Positions 6,470 to 13,420 of a stretch of 13,490 nt of DNA are shown here, piece by piece. The stretch comes from CAZTXD01 sp964617995 (GTDB taxonomy: Bacteria > Actinomycetota > Acidimicrobiia > Spongiisociales > ZC4RG35), in contig CAZTXD010000105.1 of NCBI GenBank assembly GCA_964617995.1, positions 1 to 13,490 on the forward strand. Direction: 5' to 3'. Within the stretch, counting starts at the first letter, position 1. Each line of letters opens with the position of its first letter. The notes beneath the pieces are model-generated. The model saw nothing but the letters and a program-made list of their open reading frames with translations. It had not been told where the DNA came from and did not search any database. Made by a program: the position numbers and the translations under genes.

Positions 6470-7209
6470 GCGCGGCTCCGGGGCAGGACCATGTTCTTGG
6501 CCCAGTCGAGGGCGTACTCGAGCTTCAGCATCTGGATGGCCCCGGCCGGGTCCACCCCCTTGGGGCACACCTCGGTGCACTCGCCGACGTAGGTGCATTC
6601 CCAGATCCCCTCGTGGGCGGTGACGGTGCCGGCCCGTTGTCTCTTGCCGTCGTCACGGGAGTCGAGGTTGTACCGTTCCGCCAGCGCCAGGGCGGCGGGG
6701 CCGGTGAAGGTGCTGTCGAGGCCGTAGACGGGACAGGCCGAGTAGCACAGCATGCAGTTGATGCACAGCGAGAACCGCTGGTAGCGGGCCACCTCGCCGG
6801 GGTTTTGGAGGTACTCACCCGCTTCGACGGGCCGCTCCTCTTCAGGGAGCAGCCACGGCGAGACGGATGGCAGCTTCTGCATGAAGTCGTCCATGTTGAT
6901 GACGAGATCCCGGATGACGGGGAAGTGGGTGAGGGGCTCGATCCGGACGGTATCGGCGTCGTAGTCGCGGAGGAACGTCTCGCAGGTGAGCCGGGGCTCG
7001 CCGTCGACCATCATGCCGCAGCTGCCGCAGATACCCATGCGACACGACCATCGGAAGCTGAGGGTGGGGTCGATCTCGGCCTTGATGTAGTTGAGGGCGT
7101 CGAGCACCACCCAGTCGTCGGGTGGGCTGATCTCGTAATTCTGGAAGCGAGGCTCGGGGCCTTCGTCGGGGAGGTATCGGAACACCTCCAGGGTGACGCG
7201 TTCAGCCAC
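6466..7209 (-). CDS. frdB: Fumarate reductase/succinate dehydrogenase iron-sulfur subunit
   Basis: This 247-residue protein carries electrons between the FrdA flavin and the membrane quinone. Cluster ligands are all present: [2Fe-2S] Cys56, Cys61, Cys64 and Cys76 (CRMGICGSCG, then LTCETF); [4Fe-4S] Cys149, Cys152, Cys155 and Cys215 (CINCMLCYSACP); [3Fe-4S] Cys159, Cys205 and Cys211 (CTYVGECTEVCPKGVDP). Spacing follows E. coli FrdB (244 residues) almost residue for residue. GTG 7209 was chosen as start: it overlaps the frdA stop by eight bases and gives the family length. The upstream extension to 7386 is shadow of frdA. It acts on the cytoplasmic face of the membrane with FrdA. Confidence 0.95.
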   Translation of the reverse strand: MAERVTLEVFRYLPDEGPEPRFQNYEISPPDDWVVLDALNYIKAEIDPTLSFRWSCRMGICGSCGMMVDGEPRLTCETFLRDYDADTVRIEPLTHFPVIRDLVINMDDFMQKLPSVSPWLLPEEERPVEAGEYLQNPGEVARYQRFSLCINCMLCYSACPVYGLDSTFTGPAALALAERYNLDSRDDGKRQRAGTVTAHEGIWECTYVGECTEVCPKGVDPAGAIQMLKLEYALDWAKNMVLPRSRA

Positions 7210-8962
7210 GGCCGTAGACCCTCTCTCCCGGTGGCCACCGGGTGATCGTGACCGGCTTGGACCCGATGGTGGGCTCTCCTCCCTCACCCCGGAAGGCGAG
7301 AGAATGATGGAGGAACCCGGTGTCGTCGCGTTGGGGGTGGTCGGTGCGCTGGTGGGAGCCACGGGACTCGGTACGGGCCAGGGCACTGTGGGCGACGGCC
7401 TCCCCCACGTCGAGCATGGCGCTCAGCTCCAGCGCCGCGATCAGCTGGGTGTTGAAGGTGCGGCTGCTGTCGACCAACGACAGCTTCTCGTAACGGCGCT
7501 TCAGGTCGGCGATGGTGACGCAGGCCCGCCGCAGCGAGTCCTGGTCCCGGAAGATGCCCGCTCCTTCCTCCAGTGTGTCCTGGAGGTCGGTCCGGATCCC
7601 CGCCACCGTCTCGGCGCCCCCCTGGGGCCGGAGCAGACTCTCGAGTCGTTCTTGTTCGGCCCGTCGGGACGTCTCGAGCAGAGCCGGGGAGGGAGAAGGA
7701 GCCTCGTCGGCGTGGTCGGCTGCGGCCCGACCGGCCCGGGCTCCGAACACGAGGATCTCGGTCAACGAGTTGGAGCCGAGCCGGTTGGCGCCGTTGACGC
7801 TGACACAGGCGCACTCCCCGGCGGCGTAGAGGCCGGGGAGAGAGGTGGCCCCGTCGGTGTCGGTGTCGATGCCGCCCATCATGTAGTGAACGACGGGACG
7901 GACCGGGATCGGGTCGCGTACCGGGTCGACGCCGACGTAGCGGACGGCCAGCTCCCGCACCATCGGGATCTTGCGGTCGATCTTCTTCTCGCCCAGGTGG
8001 CGGATGTCGAGGAGGACGTAGTCCCCGGTGGCGCCCTCGAAGGTGCGTCCCGCCTCCCGCTCGTGGATGAACGCCTGGGAGAGACGGTCCCGGGGCCCCA
8101 GCTCCATGGTGCGCTTCTGGGGATGGGCCGAGTCGTCCAGTTCGAGGGGCTGGCCGAGGTCGTAGTCCTGGAGGTAACGGCGGCCGTCCTTGTTGACGAG
8201 TATCCCCCCTTCACCCCGGGCCGCCTCGGTGATGAGGATGCCGGTGCCCGGGAGACCGGTCGGGTGGTACTGGACGAACTCCATGTCCTTGAGCGGTACG
8301 CCGACCCGGTATGCCAACGACATGCCGTCGCCGGTCTTGATGTTGCCGTTGGTGGTGAATGGGTAGACGCGACCGGCGCCCCCGGTGCAGATGATCACCG
8401 ACTTGGCGCCGATGGCGTGTGTCTCGCCGGTGCGGATCTCGATGGCGGTGACACCCCGACAGGTGCCGTCCTCGACGATGAGGTCGGTGACGAACCATTC
8501 GTCGTATCGGTGGATCCCCTCGTACTTGAGCGATGTCTGGAAGAGGGTGTGGAGCAGGTGAAAGCCGGTCTTGTCGGCGGCGAACCAGGTTCTCTCCAGC
8601 TTCATCCCTCCGAAGGGACGCACCGCGATGCGGCCGTCTGGTTCCCGGCTCCACGGGCACCCCCAGTGCTCGAGCCGCAGCAGCTCGGCAGTGGCGTCCT
8701 CCACCAGCACCTCGACGGCGTCCTGGTCGGCCAGCCAGTCGGATCCCGATACCGTGTCGTAGGCGTGGTCGTCTAGGGAGTCGGTGTCCGAGATGACGGC
8801 GGCGGCGCCGCCCTCGGCCGAGACCGTGTGGCTGCGCATGGGATACACCTTGGAGATGACCCCGACGGTCTTGTCGCCCCGCTCCTCGGCGACGGCGAGG
8901 GCGGCGCGTAGCCCCGCCCCTCCTCCGCCAATGATCAGCACATCGTGTTCAAGGGCTTCCAT
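7202..8962 (-). CDS. frdA: Fumarate reductase/succinate dehydrogenase flavoprotein subunit
   Basis: The 586-residue catalytic subunit interconverts fumarate and succinate. Features in order are the dinucleotide-binding loop GGGGAGLRAAL (about 12-22), and MRSHTVSAEGG with His45, the expected covalent FAD attachment site. HPTGLPGTG follows at about 233 and ELGPRDRLSQAF near 290 with the active-site Arg. VVHYMMGG has His359, and NGANRLGSNSL has Arg394. The C-terminal helical domain ends with KESRG-like TESRGSHQR and a TLAFR-like LAFRGEG segment. Similarity follows E. coli FrdA rather than SdhA, and the anchors confirm an Frd-type complex. The physiological direction cannot be told from sequence. 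ATG 8962 gives the family length; a longer frame to 9034 adds a basic, unrelated leader. GGTAGG before the start lies in a 12-bp palindrome. It is first gene of frdABCD plus a helical-repeat gene. Confidence 0.95.
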   Translation of the reverse strand: MEALEHDVLIIGGGGAGLRAALAVAEERGDKTVGVISKVYPMRSHTVSAEGGAAAVISDTDSLDDHAYDTVSGSDWLADQDAVEVLVEDATAELLRLEHWGCPWSREPDGRIAVRPFGGMKLERTWFAADKTGFHLLHTLFQTSLKYEGIHRYDEWFVTDLIVEDGTCRGVTAIEIRTGETHAIGAKSVIICTGGAGRVYPFTTNGNIKTGDGMSLAYRVGVPLKDMEFVQYHPTGLPGTGILITEAARGEGGILVNKDGRRYLQDYDLGQPLELDDSAHPQKRTMELGPRDRLSQAFIHEREAGRTFEGATGDYVLLDIRHLGEKKIDRKIPMVRELAVRYVGVDPVRDPIPVRPVVHYMMGGIDTDTDGATSLPGLYAAGECACVSVNGANRLGSNSLTEILVFGARAGRAAADHADEAPSPSPALLETSRRAEQERLESLLRPQGGAETVAGIRTDLQDTLEEGAGIFRDQDSLRRACVTIADLKRRYEKLSLVDSSRTFNTQLIAALELSAMLDVGEAVAHSALARTESRGSHQRTDHPQRDDTGFLHHSLAFRGEGGEPTIGSKPVTITRWPPGERVYGRG

Positions 8963-9256
8963 GCCTACCGGTAGGTCGCGTCTGGTACCTGAACCTACAC
9001 GCGCGGGACGTCGACGCGCCGGCCTCTCCGGCACCCACTGTCGAGTGTGCAGATATCCGCGCCGAGCGCGGTGTCGAGTCGCAGGACATCGTTGACACTC
9101 CTGCTCGGCCCGAGATTCCCTCCCGTATCTCCACGAGCCGGGACAGGGCCTGTAGCTCGACGCGATGGCGGCCCAGTTGATGCGCCCTGTCGTCAGGCCA
9201 TTCGTTGGGAGTCGCTGTTGCGGTGACGGGCGAAGGAGATTGAACCCCGGTCGGGG
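8963..9256 (-). promoter_or_regulatory. frd operon upstream region with CCTAC palindromes
   Basis: This is the 294-base gap between the frd operon start and the tetR stop; the frd promoter must be here or further upstream through tetR. A perfect 12-bp palindrome, CCTACCGGTAGG (8964-8975), ends two bases before frdA and includes the only Shine-Dalgarno-like bases. A further CCTAC at 8994-8998 makes an inverted repeat GTAGGT-N16-ACCTAC (8971-8998). I see no FNR (TTGAT-N4-ATCAA) or Rex-type box. A 103-codon minus-strand frame starting at 9260 overlaps the tetR stop (ATGA), but its composition is poor and I do not call it a gene. Confidence 0.4.
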
Positions 9257-9847
9257 TCATGCCTCTCCCACCAGGGTTTGACGCATGACGGTGCGGAGGT
9301 GGTCGAGGTACTCGTCGTTCGACCATCCCCGATCGATGACGAGCAGCTCCCAGAGCTGCCATGAGGTCAGCGCCCAGAGGAAGTCGGCGGCACTCTCGAC
9401 ATCCCAGTCGGGGGCGAGGAGGCCTTCTTCTTGCAGACCCTCGACGACGGTGTGGTAGAGGTTGCGTCTCGATTCCATCCGCTCGTCCCATGCCGCCCGG
9501 AGCGCCTCGTCCTCATATCGGCCAACCAGAAACACCCGTGCTATCTGATAGATCGTCGGGTGGTATTCGGTGTGGAGAGCAGCGGCGGCATCGAGCGCGT
9601 CCACCCCGGTACGGGCATCGAAAACGCGGTCCAGGAGTCCGGGCAGCGCACCTCCCGAGTCCATGTGCTCGGTCATGGCTACCAGCAAGCCGGTGCGTGA
9701 GCCGAAATGGAGATACACCGCCTGACGGGACACTCCGGCCTCGGCGGCGACGTCCTCCAGCCGGACGGCACCACCCTTTTCGGTGAACAGTCGAACGGCG
9801 GCGTCGAGAATCGACTCACGAGTCGATCGCTGGTTGTGTGTTGACAT
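9257..9847 (-). CDS. TetR-family transcriptional regulator
   Basis: The 196-residue protein has an N-terminal TetR helix-turn-helix (about residues 8-56): STRESILDAAVRLFTEKGG, then VRLEDVAAEAGVSRQAVYLHFGSR. The rest is the all-helical ligand-binding domain. It is divergent from two SRPBCC genes, with 66 bases between the start codons. That gap holds two copies of a TTKACA-N3-TGTMAA palindrome, one covering its own start codon, so it most likely represses itself and the SRPBCC pair. The ligand is unknown; a hydrophobic compound bound by the SRPBCC proteins is a reasonable guess. No strong Shine-Dalgarno precedes ATG 9847, and a short or absent leader is possible. Confidence 0.9.
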   Translation of the reverse strand: MSTHNQRSTRESILDAAVRLFTEKGGAVRLEDVAAEAGVSRQAVYLHFGSRTGLLVAMTEHMDSGGALPGLLDRVFDARTGVDALDAAAALHTEYHPTIYQIARVFLVGRYEDEALRAAWDERMESRRNLYHTVVEGLQEEGLLAPDWDVESAADFLWALTSWQLWELLVIDRGWSNDEYLDHLRTVMRQTLVGEA

Positions 9848-9892
9848 GGTGTAAAGGCCTGGCTAGCGTTTGTCTACTTTACAGGGTGTCAA
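9841..9892. promoter_or_regulatory. Paired TetR operators and overlapping divergent promoters
   Basis: Site 1, 9841-9855, reads TTGACA-TGG-TGTAAA. Site 2, 9878-9892, reads TTTACA-GGG-TGTCAA. Each is an imperfect palindrome of the form TTKACA-N3-TGTMAA, and site 2 is nearly the inverted copy of site 1; the centres are 37 bp apart. On the plus strand TTGACA (9841-9846) is followed after 17 bases by TAGCGT (9864-9869), a plausible promoter for the SRPBCC genes. On the minus strand TTGACA (9892-9887) could serve tetR. Binding by the adjacent TetR protein would block both. The operator pattern is seen in the sequence; its use is inferred. Confidence 0.65.
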
Positions 9893-9913
9893 GCCGACGG
9901 AGGAGGGTGAGCG

Positions 9914-10339
9914 GTGTCGGTGAGGATCGAGGTGGCTGAGGATGTCGACCGCCCCGTCGCCGAAGTGTTCGAGTTCTACGCCGACGACCACGTGAAGAAC
10001 CACCCCCGTTGGGATCCGGACATCGAGCTTTGGCTCGACGAGGACGTCCCAATGGGCGTGGGAACGGTCATCCGAAGACGCAATAGCCGCTCCGGCTCGC
10101 CGGTGGAGGGCACGATGGAGGTCGTCGAATATGAACCCAACCACTCCTTCGCCGTGTTGACCCGAGATGGGGACATGGAGATGTGGGGAAGGGCCACCTT
10201 CCATGACCTGGGTGACGGCCGGACCAGGCTGAACCTCGTCGTGGACATGCCCATCGACGAGACGATGAAAGAACACATCGCCGGCCTGTTGCAGGGGAGC
10301 CTGCAGAGGATCAAGCAGATACTCGGAGGAGAGGGGTAG
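9914..10339 (+). CDS. SRPBCC-superfamily protein 1
   Basis: The 141-residue protein is one SRPBCC (START/Bet v1-like, polyketide cyclase/CoxG-type) domain, a helix-grip fold that encloses a hydrophobic ligand. Seen are the N-terminal strand plus DRPVAEVFEFYAD helix, HPRWDPDIE, the long strand region (about 60-105) and the C-terminal helix ending SLQRIKQILGGEG. No catalytic motif is recognisable, so enzyme or binding role is open. GTG 9914 follows GGAGGAGGG at 9898-9906. It is 12 bases upstream of the second SRPBCC gene and surely cotranscribed with it. Confidence 0.85.
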   Translation: MSVRIEVAEDVDRPVAEVFEFYADDHVKNHPRWDPDIELWLDEDVPMGVGTVIRRRNSRSGSPVEGTMEVVEYEPNHSFAVLTRDGDMEMWGRATFHDLGDGRTRLNLVVDMPIDETMKEHIAGLLQGSLQRIKQILGGEG

Positions 10340-10351
10340 GACAGAAGCCAG

Positions 10352-10831
10352 ATGACTCATGTAGTTGCCGAGGCCAAGGTCCTGATCGAGCGGTCGCTCG
10401 AGGACGTCTTTGTCTTCGTTTCCAACCCGAGCAACGAAACGAGCTGGCACACCCAGATCCTCGACGTCCGCCCGGCTGGTCCCTCCGCCGAGCAGAGCGA
10501 AGCACCGAACTCCTGGAGTCAAGGGAGCACCTGGACCGTCACCGCCAGCTTCATGGGCCGTCGTATGGAAGCCGAGATGGAAGTGACCGGATTCGAGCCG
10601 AACCGCCGCATCGAGTTCACGACCAAGACCGGCCCCATCCTGCCGATCGCCACTTGTCTCTTCGAGACCTCCAACGGTGGGACCTTGTTCACCCGTCGCA
10701 CCGTCATACCCCTCACGGGGATCTTCCGACCAATGAAGCCTCTGATCCAACGAGACGCAATCAGGCGACAGGAGAGGCATATCGAGAACCTCAAGACAAT
10801 CCTCGAGAGCTCTGAAAAGAGCCGACCCTGA
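10352..10831 (+). CDS. SRPBCC-superfamily protein 2
   Basis: The 159-residue protein has the same fold as its neighbour: ERSLEDVFVFVSNPSNETSW near the N-terminus, then GSTWTVTASFMGRRMEAEME and EVTGFEPNRRIEFTTKTGP. A proline-containing helix (IFRPMKPLIQRDAIRRQE) leads into the terminal helix (HIENLKTILES). It is of the polyketide cyclase/dehydrase-like type with a hydrophobic cavity; substrate unknown. It differs enough from gene 1 that the pair is an old duplication or a heteromeric team, not a recent copy. A decayed third copy converges on it nine bases downstream. Confidence 0.85.
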   Translation: MTHVVAEAKVLIERSLEDVFVFVSNPSNETSWHTQILDVRPAGPSAEQSEAPNSWSQGSTWTVTASFMGRRMEAEMEVTGFEPNRRIEFTTKTGPILPIATCLFETSNGGTLFTRRTVIPLTGIFRPMKPLIQRDAIRRQERHIENLKTILESSEKSRP

Positions 10832-10839
10832 CCGCATCC

Positions 10840-11194
10840 TCAGCTATCAGTCGGGTTGTTCTCGCTCTCCAGGGCTCGCTTGAGGCTTCACAAGAAATCC
10901 GGCGTTGCGCTTGTGCGCCATTCCGGCCATGAATGGCGCCATCAATCGCATCACGCCGTAGGGCCCATTTTCGATCCTCCGCCTGACGGGACATCCGCCG
11001 CTTCCTGAGTCGACCGTGAATTTGGTGGTCGGTTTCATCCTTGCCCTTTCGACGCTGAATGCGACCGGCTCGGCGGGTGCGACCGTTGAGACGGACGAAG
11101 CCCTAACCCGTGCGTCCAACGGGATCCAGTAGAGGTCGATATCCCCGCTGCTTGCGGTCGCGGAGTTTTCACATCCGCTGAAGGCGTTGACTAC
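10840..11194 (-). pseudogene. Frameshifted SRPBCC-family pseudogene
   Basis: A minus-strand frame open from 11194 contains recognisable SRPBCC C-terminal features: a PAEPVAFSVE strand, MKPTTKFTVDSGSGG, VRRRIENGPYGVMRLMAPFM and AGMAHKRNAGFLV. The usual last helix (family form NLKRALES) is missing from this frame but appears in the +1 frame immediately after as SLKRALESENNPTD, with a stop at 10842-10840. A single-base indel near 10888 therefore broke the gene. The N-terminal half is much shortened and poorly conserved (a CENSATASSGDIDLYW stretch may be a relic of the helix after strand 1), and no proper start or ribosome-binding site is present. It converges with the intact SRPBCC gene 2. Confidence 0.7.
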
Positions 11195-11256
11195 CTATGC
11201 CCCGGTTGTTTGATGCTCTCGCCCTGGGGTATTAGCGGGGTGGCAAAGGAGGACGG

Positions 11257-11418
11257 ATGGATTTCGTTCTGGCTCAAACCGTCAGCCTGAATCTCACCAT
11301 CAGCGGGATCATCGCGCTCATCGCCGGGATCCTCATCCTGGTGGTCCCCCGGCTGTTGAACTACATAGTGGCGATCTACCTGATCGTCGTCGGCTTGCTC
11401 CAGGTTTTCGACCTGTAG
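11257..11418 (+). CDS. DUF3096-type mini membrane protein
   Basis: A 53-residue protein beginning MDFVLAQTVSLNLTISGIIA. It is almost all hydrophobic: two membrane segments, about 13-30 and 36-50, are joined by a PRLLNY turn. The pattern LSGIIALIAGILILVxPRLLNYIVAIYLIxxGLL is that of the DUF3096 family of tiny two-helix membrane proteins. ATG 11257 follows a strong AAAGGAGG (11245-11252), so it is translated well. Function is unknown for the family; small envelope or stress peptides are the usual assumption. It stands alone, with no close partner. Confidence 0.8.
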   Translation: MDFVLAQTVSLNLTISGIIALIAGILILVVPRLLNYIVAIYLIVVGLLQVFDL

Positions 11419-11558
11419 CTGGTCGAACGGCGCCAAGGCTCAGACCTTCGGTGTGAAGGGCCGCGCGGGAACACTTGAGCGGTGCTCGCGCATAATCCCC
11501 ACGACAACCACGTAGACGGTGGCATCTCCGGGTAAGAACGCGGGGAAGCGGACTGGTG

Positions 11559-11595
11559 ACCGATGAGTTCACCCCACCGGCGTCGTCTCATCGGT
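11559..11595. promoter_or_regulatory. Inverted repeat upstream of VOC gene
   Basis: Perfect 9-bp arms, ACCGATGAG (11559-11567) and CTCATCGGT (11587-11595), flank a 19-base spacer. The repeat ends about 12 bases before the ribosome-binding site (GAGGAGGA, 11606-11613) of the VOC gene. It could be an operator or a leader hairpin. The rest of the 200-base gap from 11419 shows nothing else I can support. Confidence 0.4.
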
Positions 11596-11618
11596 AGTAC
11601 CAACCTGAGGAGGACGAG

Positions 11619-11993
11619 ATGTTGGACACCACCAGAGCCTTCAGCGGATTCGCCGTCAGAGACGTGGCCGAGGCAGCCGCATTCTACGGCGAGACGCTCG
11701 GGGTGAGAGTCTCAGAAGATCACGGGCTGCTCACCCTTCACCTGAGCGACGATCGGCAGGTCCTGGCCTATCCCAAACCCGATCACACCCCCGCCACCTA
11801 CACGATCCTCAACTTCCCCGTCGACGACGTCGGCGCCGCTGTGGATGAGCTGTCCGAAAAGGGTGTCAGTTTCGAACGCTACGAGGGATTCGGCCAGGAC
11901 GAGAGGGGGATTTCCCGCGATGATGAAGGTCCCCCGATCGCCTGGTTCACCGACCCTTCCGGCAACATCCTCTCCGTCTTGGAGGTCGACTGA
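11619..11993 (+). CDS. VOC-superfamily (glyoxalase-like) protein
   Basis: The 124-residue protein has two beta-alpha-beta-beta-beta modules typical of the vicinal oxygen chelate fold. Module 1: SGFAVRDVAEAAAFYGETLGVRV. Module 2: NFPVDDVGAAVDELSEKGVSFE, then GPPIAWFTDPSGNILSVLEV. FTDPSGN near the end is the family hallmark. The first-strand metal His is replaced (FSGFAV), and only the terminal Glu (LEV) is in a usual metal position. Metal-dependent glyoxalase activity is therefore doubtful, and a binding or isomerase-like role is possible. ATG 11619 follows GAGGAGGA at 11606-11613. It is probably monocistronic. Confidence 0.87.
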   Translation: MLDTTRAFSGFAVRDVAEAAAFYGETLGVRVSEDHGLLTLHLSDDRQVLAYPKPDHTPATYTILNFPVDDVGAAVDELSEKGVSFERYEGFGQDERGISRDDEGPPIAWFTDPSGNILSVLEVD

Positions 11994-12231
11994 CCCGTAG
12001 CTGGAGGACGAGACAACAGTCGAGGGACGGCGAGTCTAGGGGGCCTGTTCTCTCTACGAGGGACGGACCTCACCCTTGTCACGGATGCTCTGCTCGCCGA
12101 AGGATGGCGACACCGCGAACACCAACCGTCGAAACCACCGCTTGACGAACATAGAAGCATCCTCTACGCAGGAGCGGTCGAACTTGACGTAGCAGCCTCG
12201 TTGAATGTCAGCCGCCGCGTAGGGTTGGCGT
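11994..12231. other. Intergenic, no gene seen
   Basis: These 238 bases between the VOC gene and the LuxR-regulator remnant contain a CGAGGGACGG direct repeat (12021-12030 and 12057-12066) and two TTGACG hexamers (12143-12148 and 12184-12189) without good -10 partners. A long frame without a start codon crosses it on the plus strand but matches nothing I recognise. Confidence 0.4.
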
Positions 12232-12570
12232 ATGAAGCGGGAGCAATCGTCGACCGCTATTGCGGAGGTCGAGCACGCCCGGGAGGCGGCCTCTCGTCCC
12301 GATTGGGGGGATGCCTATGAGATTCTGAGCCGGATCGACGAGGAGTCTGGGCTTGCCGCCGAGGATCTCGAGCTTCTGGCCACCTCGGCGTTCCTCACTG
12401 ATCATCGGGAAGAGTCCCGAAGTGCCCGCATGCGGGCCTACCACGTCTACGTGCAGCAGGGTGAAGCCCGTCGGGCGGCTCGGTGCGCGATGAGGATCGG
12501 ACTTGATCGGATCAGCACCAGTGAGATCACCCAGGCTGGAGGGTGTCTCCCCGCCTCGATGAGCGGATGC
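12232..12570 (+). pseudogene. N-terminal repeat domain of a LuxR-type regulator, truncated
   Basis: The first about 110 codons (MKREQSSTAIAEVEHAREAA, DWGDAYEILSRIDEESGL, AEDLELLATSAFLTDHREES, AYHVYVQQGEARRAARCAM) are the typical opening of large actinobacterial LuxR regulators with N-terminal TPR-like helices. Family features fade after the AGGCLPAS segment near 12560. From there the frame stays open to a stop at 13074, but only as antisense to a membrane-protein remnant. The C-terminal repeats and the LuxR helix-turn-helix expected several hundred residues later are absent. I read this as a 3'-truncated gene with a breakpoint between 12560 and 12618. No good Shine-Dalgarno precedes ATG 12232. 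Confidence 0.62.
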
Positions 12571-12617
12571 ACTGCATGGGTGGTCCGGGCGCACCGCCTC
12601 CCGGATGATCTCCTCCT

Positions 12618-13000
12618 TACCAGGGTGAATGCGAAGACCACACCGATGATCGACACTGTCCAGGCAAACCGGGCCCAGGCGTGCGCGACTCCCGATGTGA
12701 ATGACCGGCCCAGTCCGAAGAAGGCCGCCAGCAGCAGCGATACCGCGATCAGGATGAGGAAGTGGTCGATCACCCAGATCTCCGAACCGGCGGCGACGTT
12801 GAGGAAGGTCTCGACATCCTCGAGCTGGCCCGCTTCACGCGGGTGCAGGAGGTTTCCCAGCGGAGTCAGGAAGCCGCCACCAGGGCCCCTACCGCACCGA
12901 TCCTCAGTGCAGTCCGCTGTGAGGCGACAGTCTTGTCTGCTCCCACCAGCGAGGAAGTCGCACCCGGCACCTCCTGCAAACGTTGGTCCGGTGCGTTCAT
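12618..13000 (-). pseudogene. Membrane protein gene, frameshifted and 3'-truncated
   Basis: ATG 13000 has an excellent ribosome-binding site (AGGAGG seven bases upstream) and starts MNAPDQRLQEVPGATSSLVG. It leads into the first membrane helix, TALRIGAVGALVAAS, where a TGA at 12868-12866 stops the frame. In another frame the protein resumes directly: GNLLHPREAGQLEDVETFLN, IWVIDHFLILIAVSLLLAAFFG, then a helix WTVSIIGVVFAFTLV ending near 12618. Together these form a membrane protein of a type common in actinobacteria (first helix, NLLHPRE, then WxxDH and further helices). So there is an indel near 12870 and a loss of the C-terminal part, after which the frame is unrelated sequence. Confidence 0.65.
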
Positions 13001-13420
13001 GGTCGCCTCCTGTGGGTCAGGACTTCCGATGGCCTTCGACGCTATTTGGCGATCCGCGACCTTGCCTATGGTGAATTCTCCCCATGCCAGAAGGCCATGT
13101 TCCATGGCGAAGAGGGCGGCAGCGGCCCGGGTAGAGACCCCCATCTTCCGGTAGGCGTGTTGGATGTGGCGATCGGCGGTGTTGGGCGAAATGTCGAGTG
13201 CCCGGGCGATCTGTTTGGTCTGCCATCCCCGCGCCAGGAGCGCGATGACCTCCGACTCCCGGTCCGTGAGACCAGCGGGACGTTCCATTGGCGGAGCCAG
13301 TCTTCCGGCGGCTTTGAGCACTGCACCGACCGCGTGGGGGTCCAGCCGACCTGCCTGGGCCTCCTCGACCATGATCTGGGCGGCGGACTCGGGGGCGAGG
13401 TGGCAGCATGAAACAGACAA
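12866..13420 (-). pseudogene. LuxR-type HTH domain, N-terminally truncated regulator
   Basis: The frame carries a clear LuxR helix-turn-helix (about residues 47-111): AGLTDREVIALL-type start (GLTDRESEVIALLARG), KQIARALDISPNTADRHIQ, and KMGVSTRAAAALFAMEHGLL. Upstream of it, SAAQIMVEEAQAGRLDPHAVGAVLKAAG is the linker seen in HD-GYP/LuxR fusion regulators, but the HD domain is missing. The only start is TTG 13420, and the frame meets a stop at 13459-13457. Downstream there is no stop after the HTH: the frame runs in phase through the ribosome-binding site and ATG of the following membrane-protein gene to 12866. Both ends are thus abnormal, so I treat it as a remnant. A short expressed DNA-binding protein remains possible. 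Confidence 0.6.

Noticed and set aside
7193..8776. 527-codon open frame on the plus strand
   Set aside because: It is antisense to frdA, which has full-length family identity; the translation is Gly/Val/Asp-rich repeat-like shadow with no domain.
8963..9034. 24-residue N-terminal extension of FrdA
   Set aside because: Rich in Arg and Pro, absent from the family; with ATG 8962 the flavin His falls at position 45 as in E. coli FrdA.
8949..9260. 103-codon minus frame starting with an ATGA overlap at the tetR stop
   Set aside because: The overlap is tempting, but the product is Ser/Thr/Pro/Arg-rich, matches no family, has weaker third-position G+C and runs into frdA's start.
12024..12345. Start-less plus frame reading DLTLVTDALLAEGWRHREH and AVELDVAASLNVSRRVG
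   Set aside because: Protein-like composition but no start or ribosome-binding site, no family I recognise, and it overlaps the more convincing LuxR N-terminal frame.
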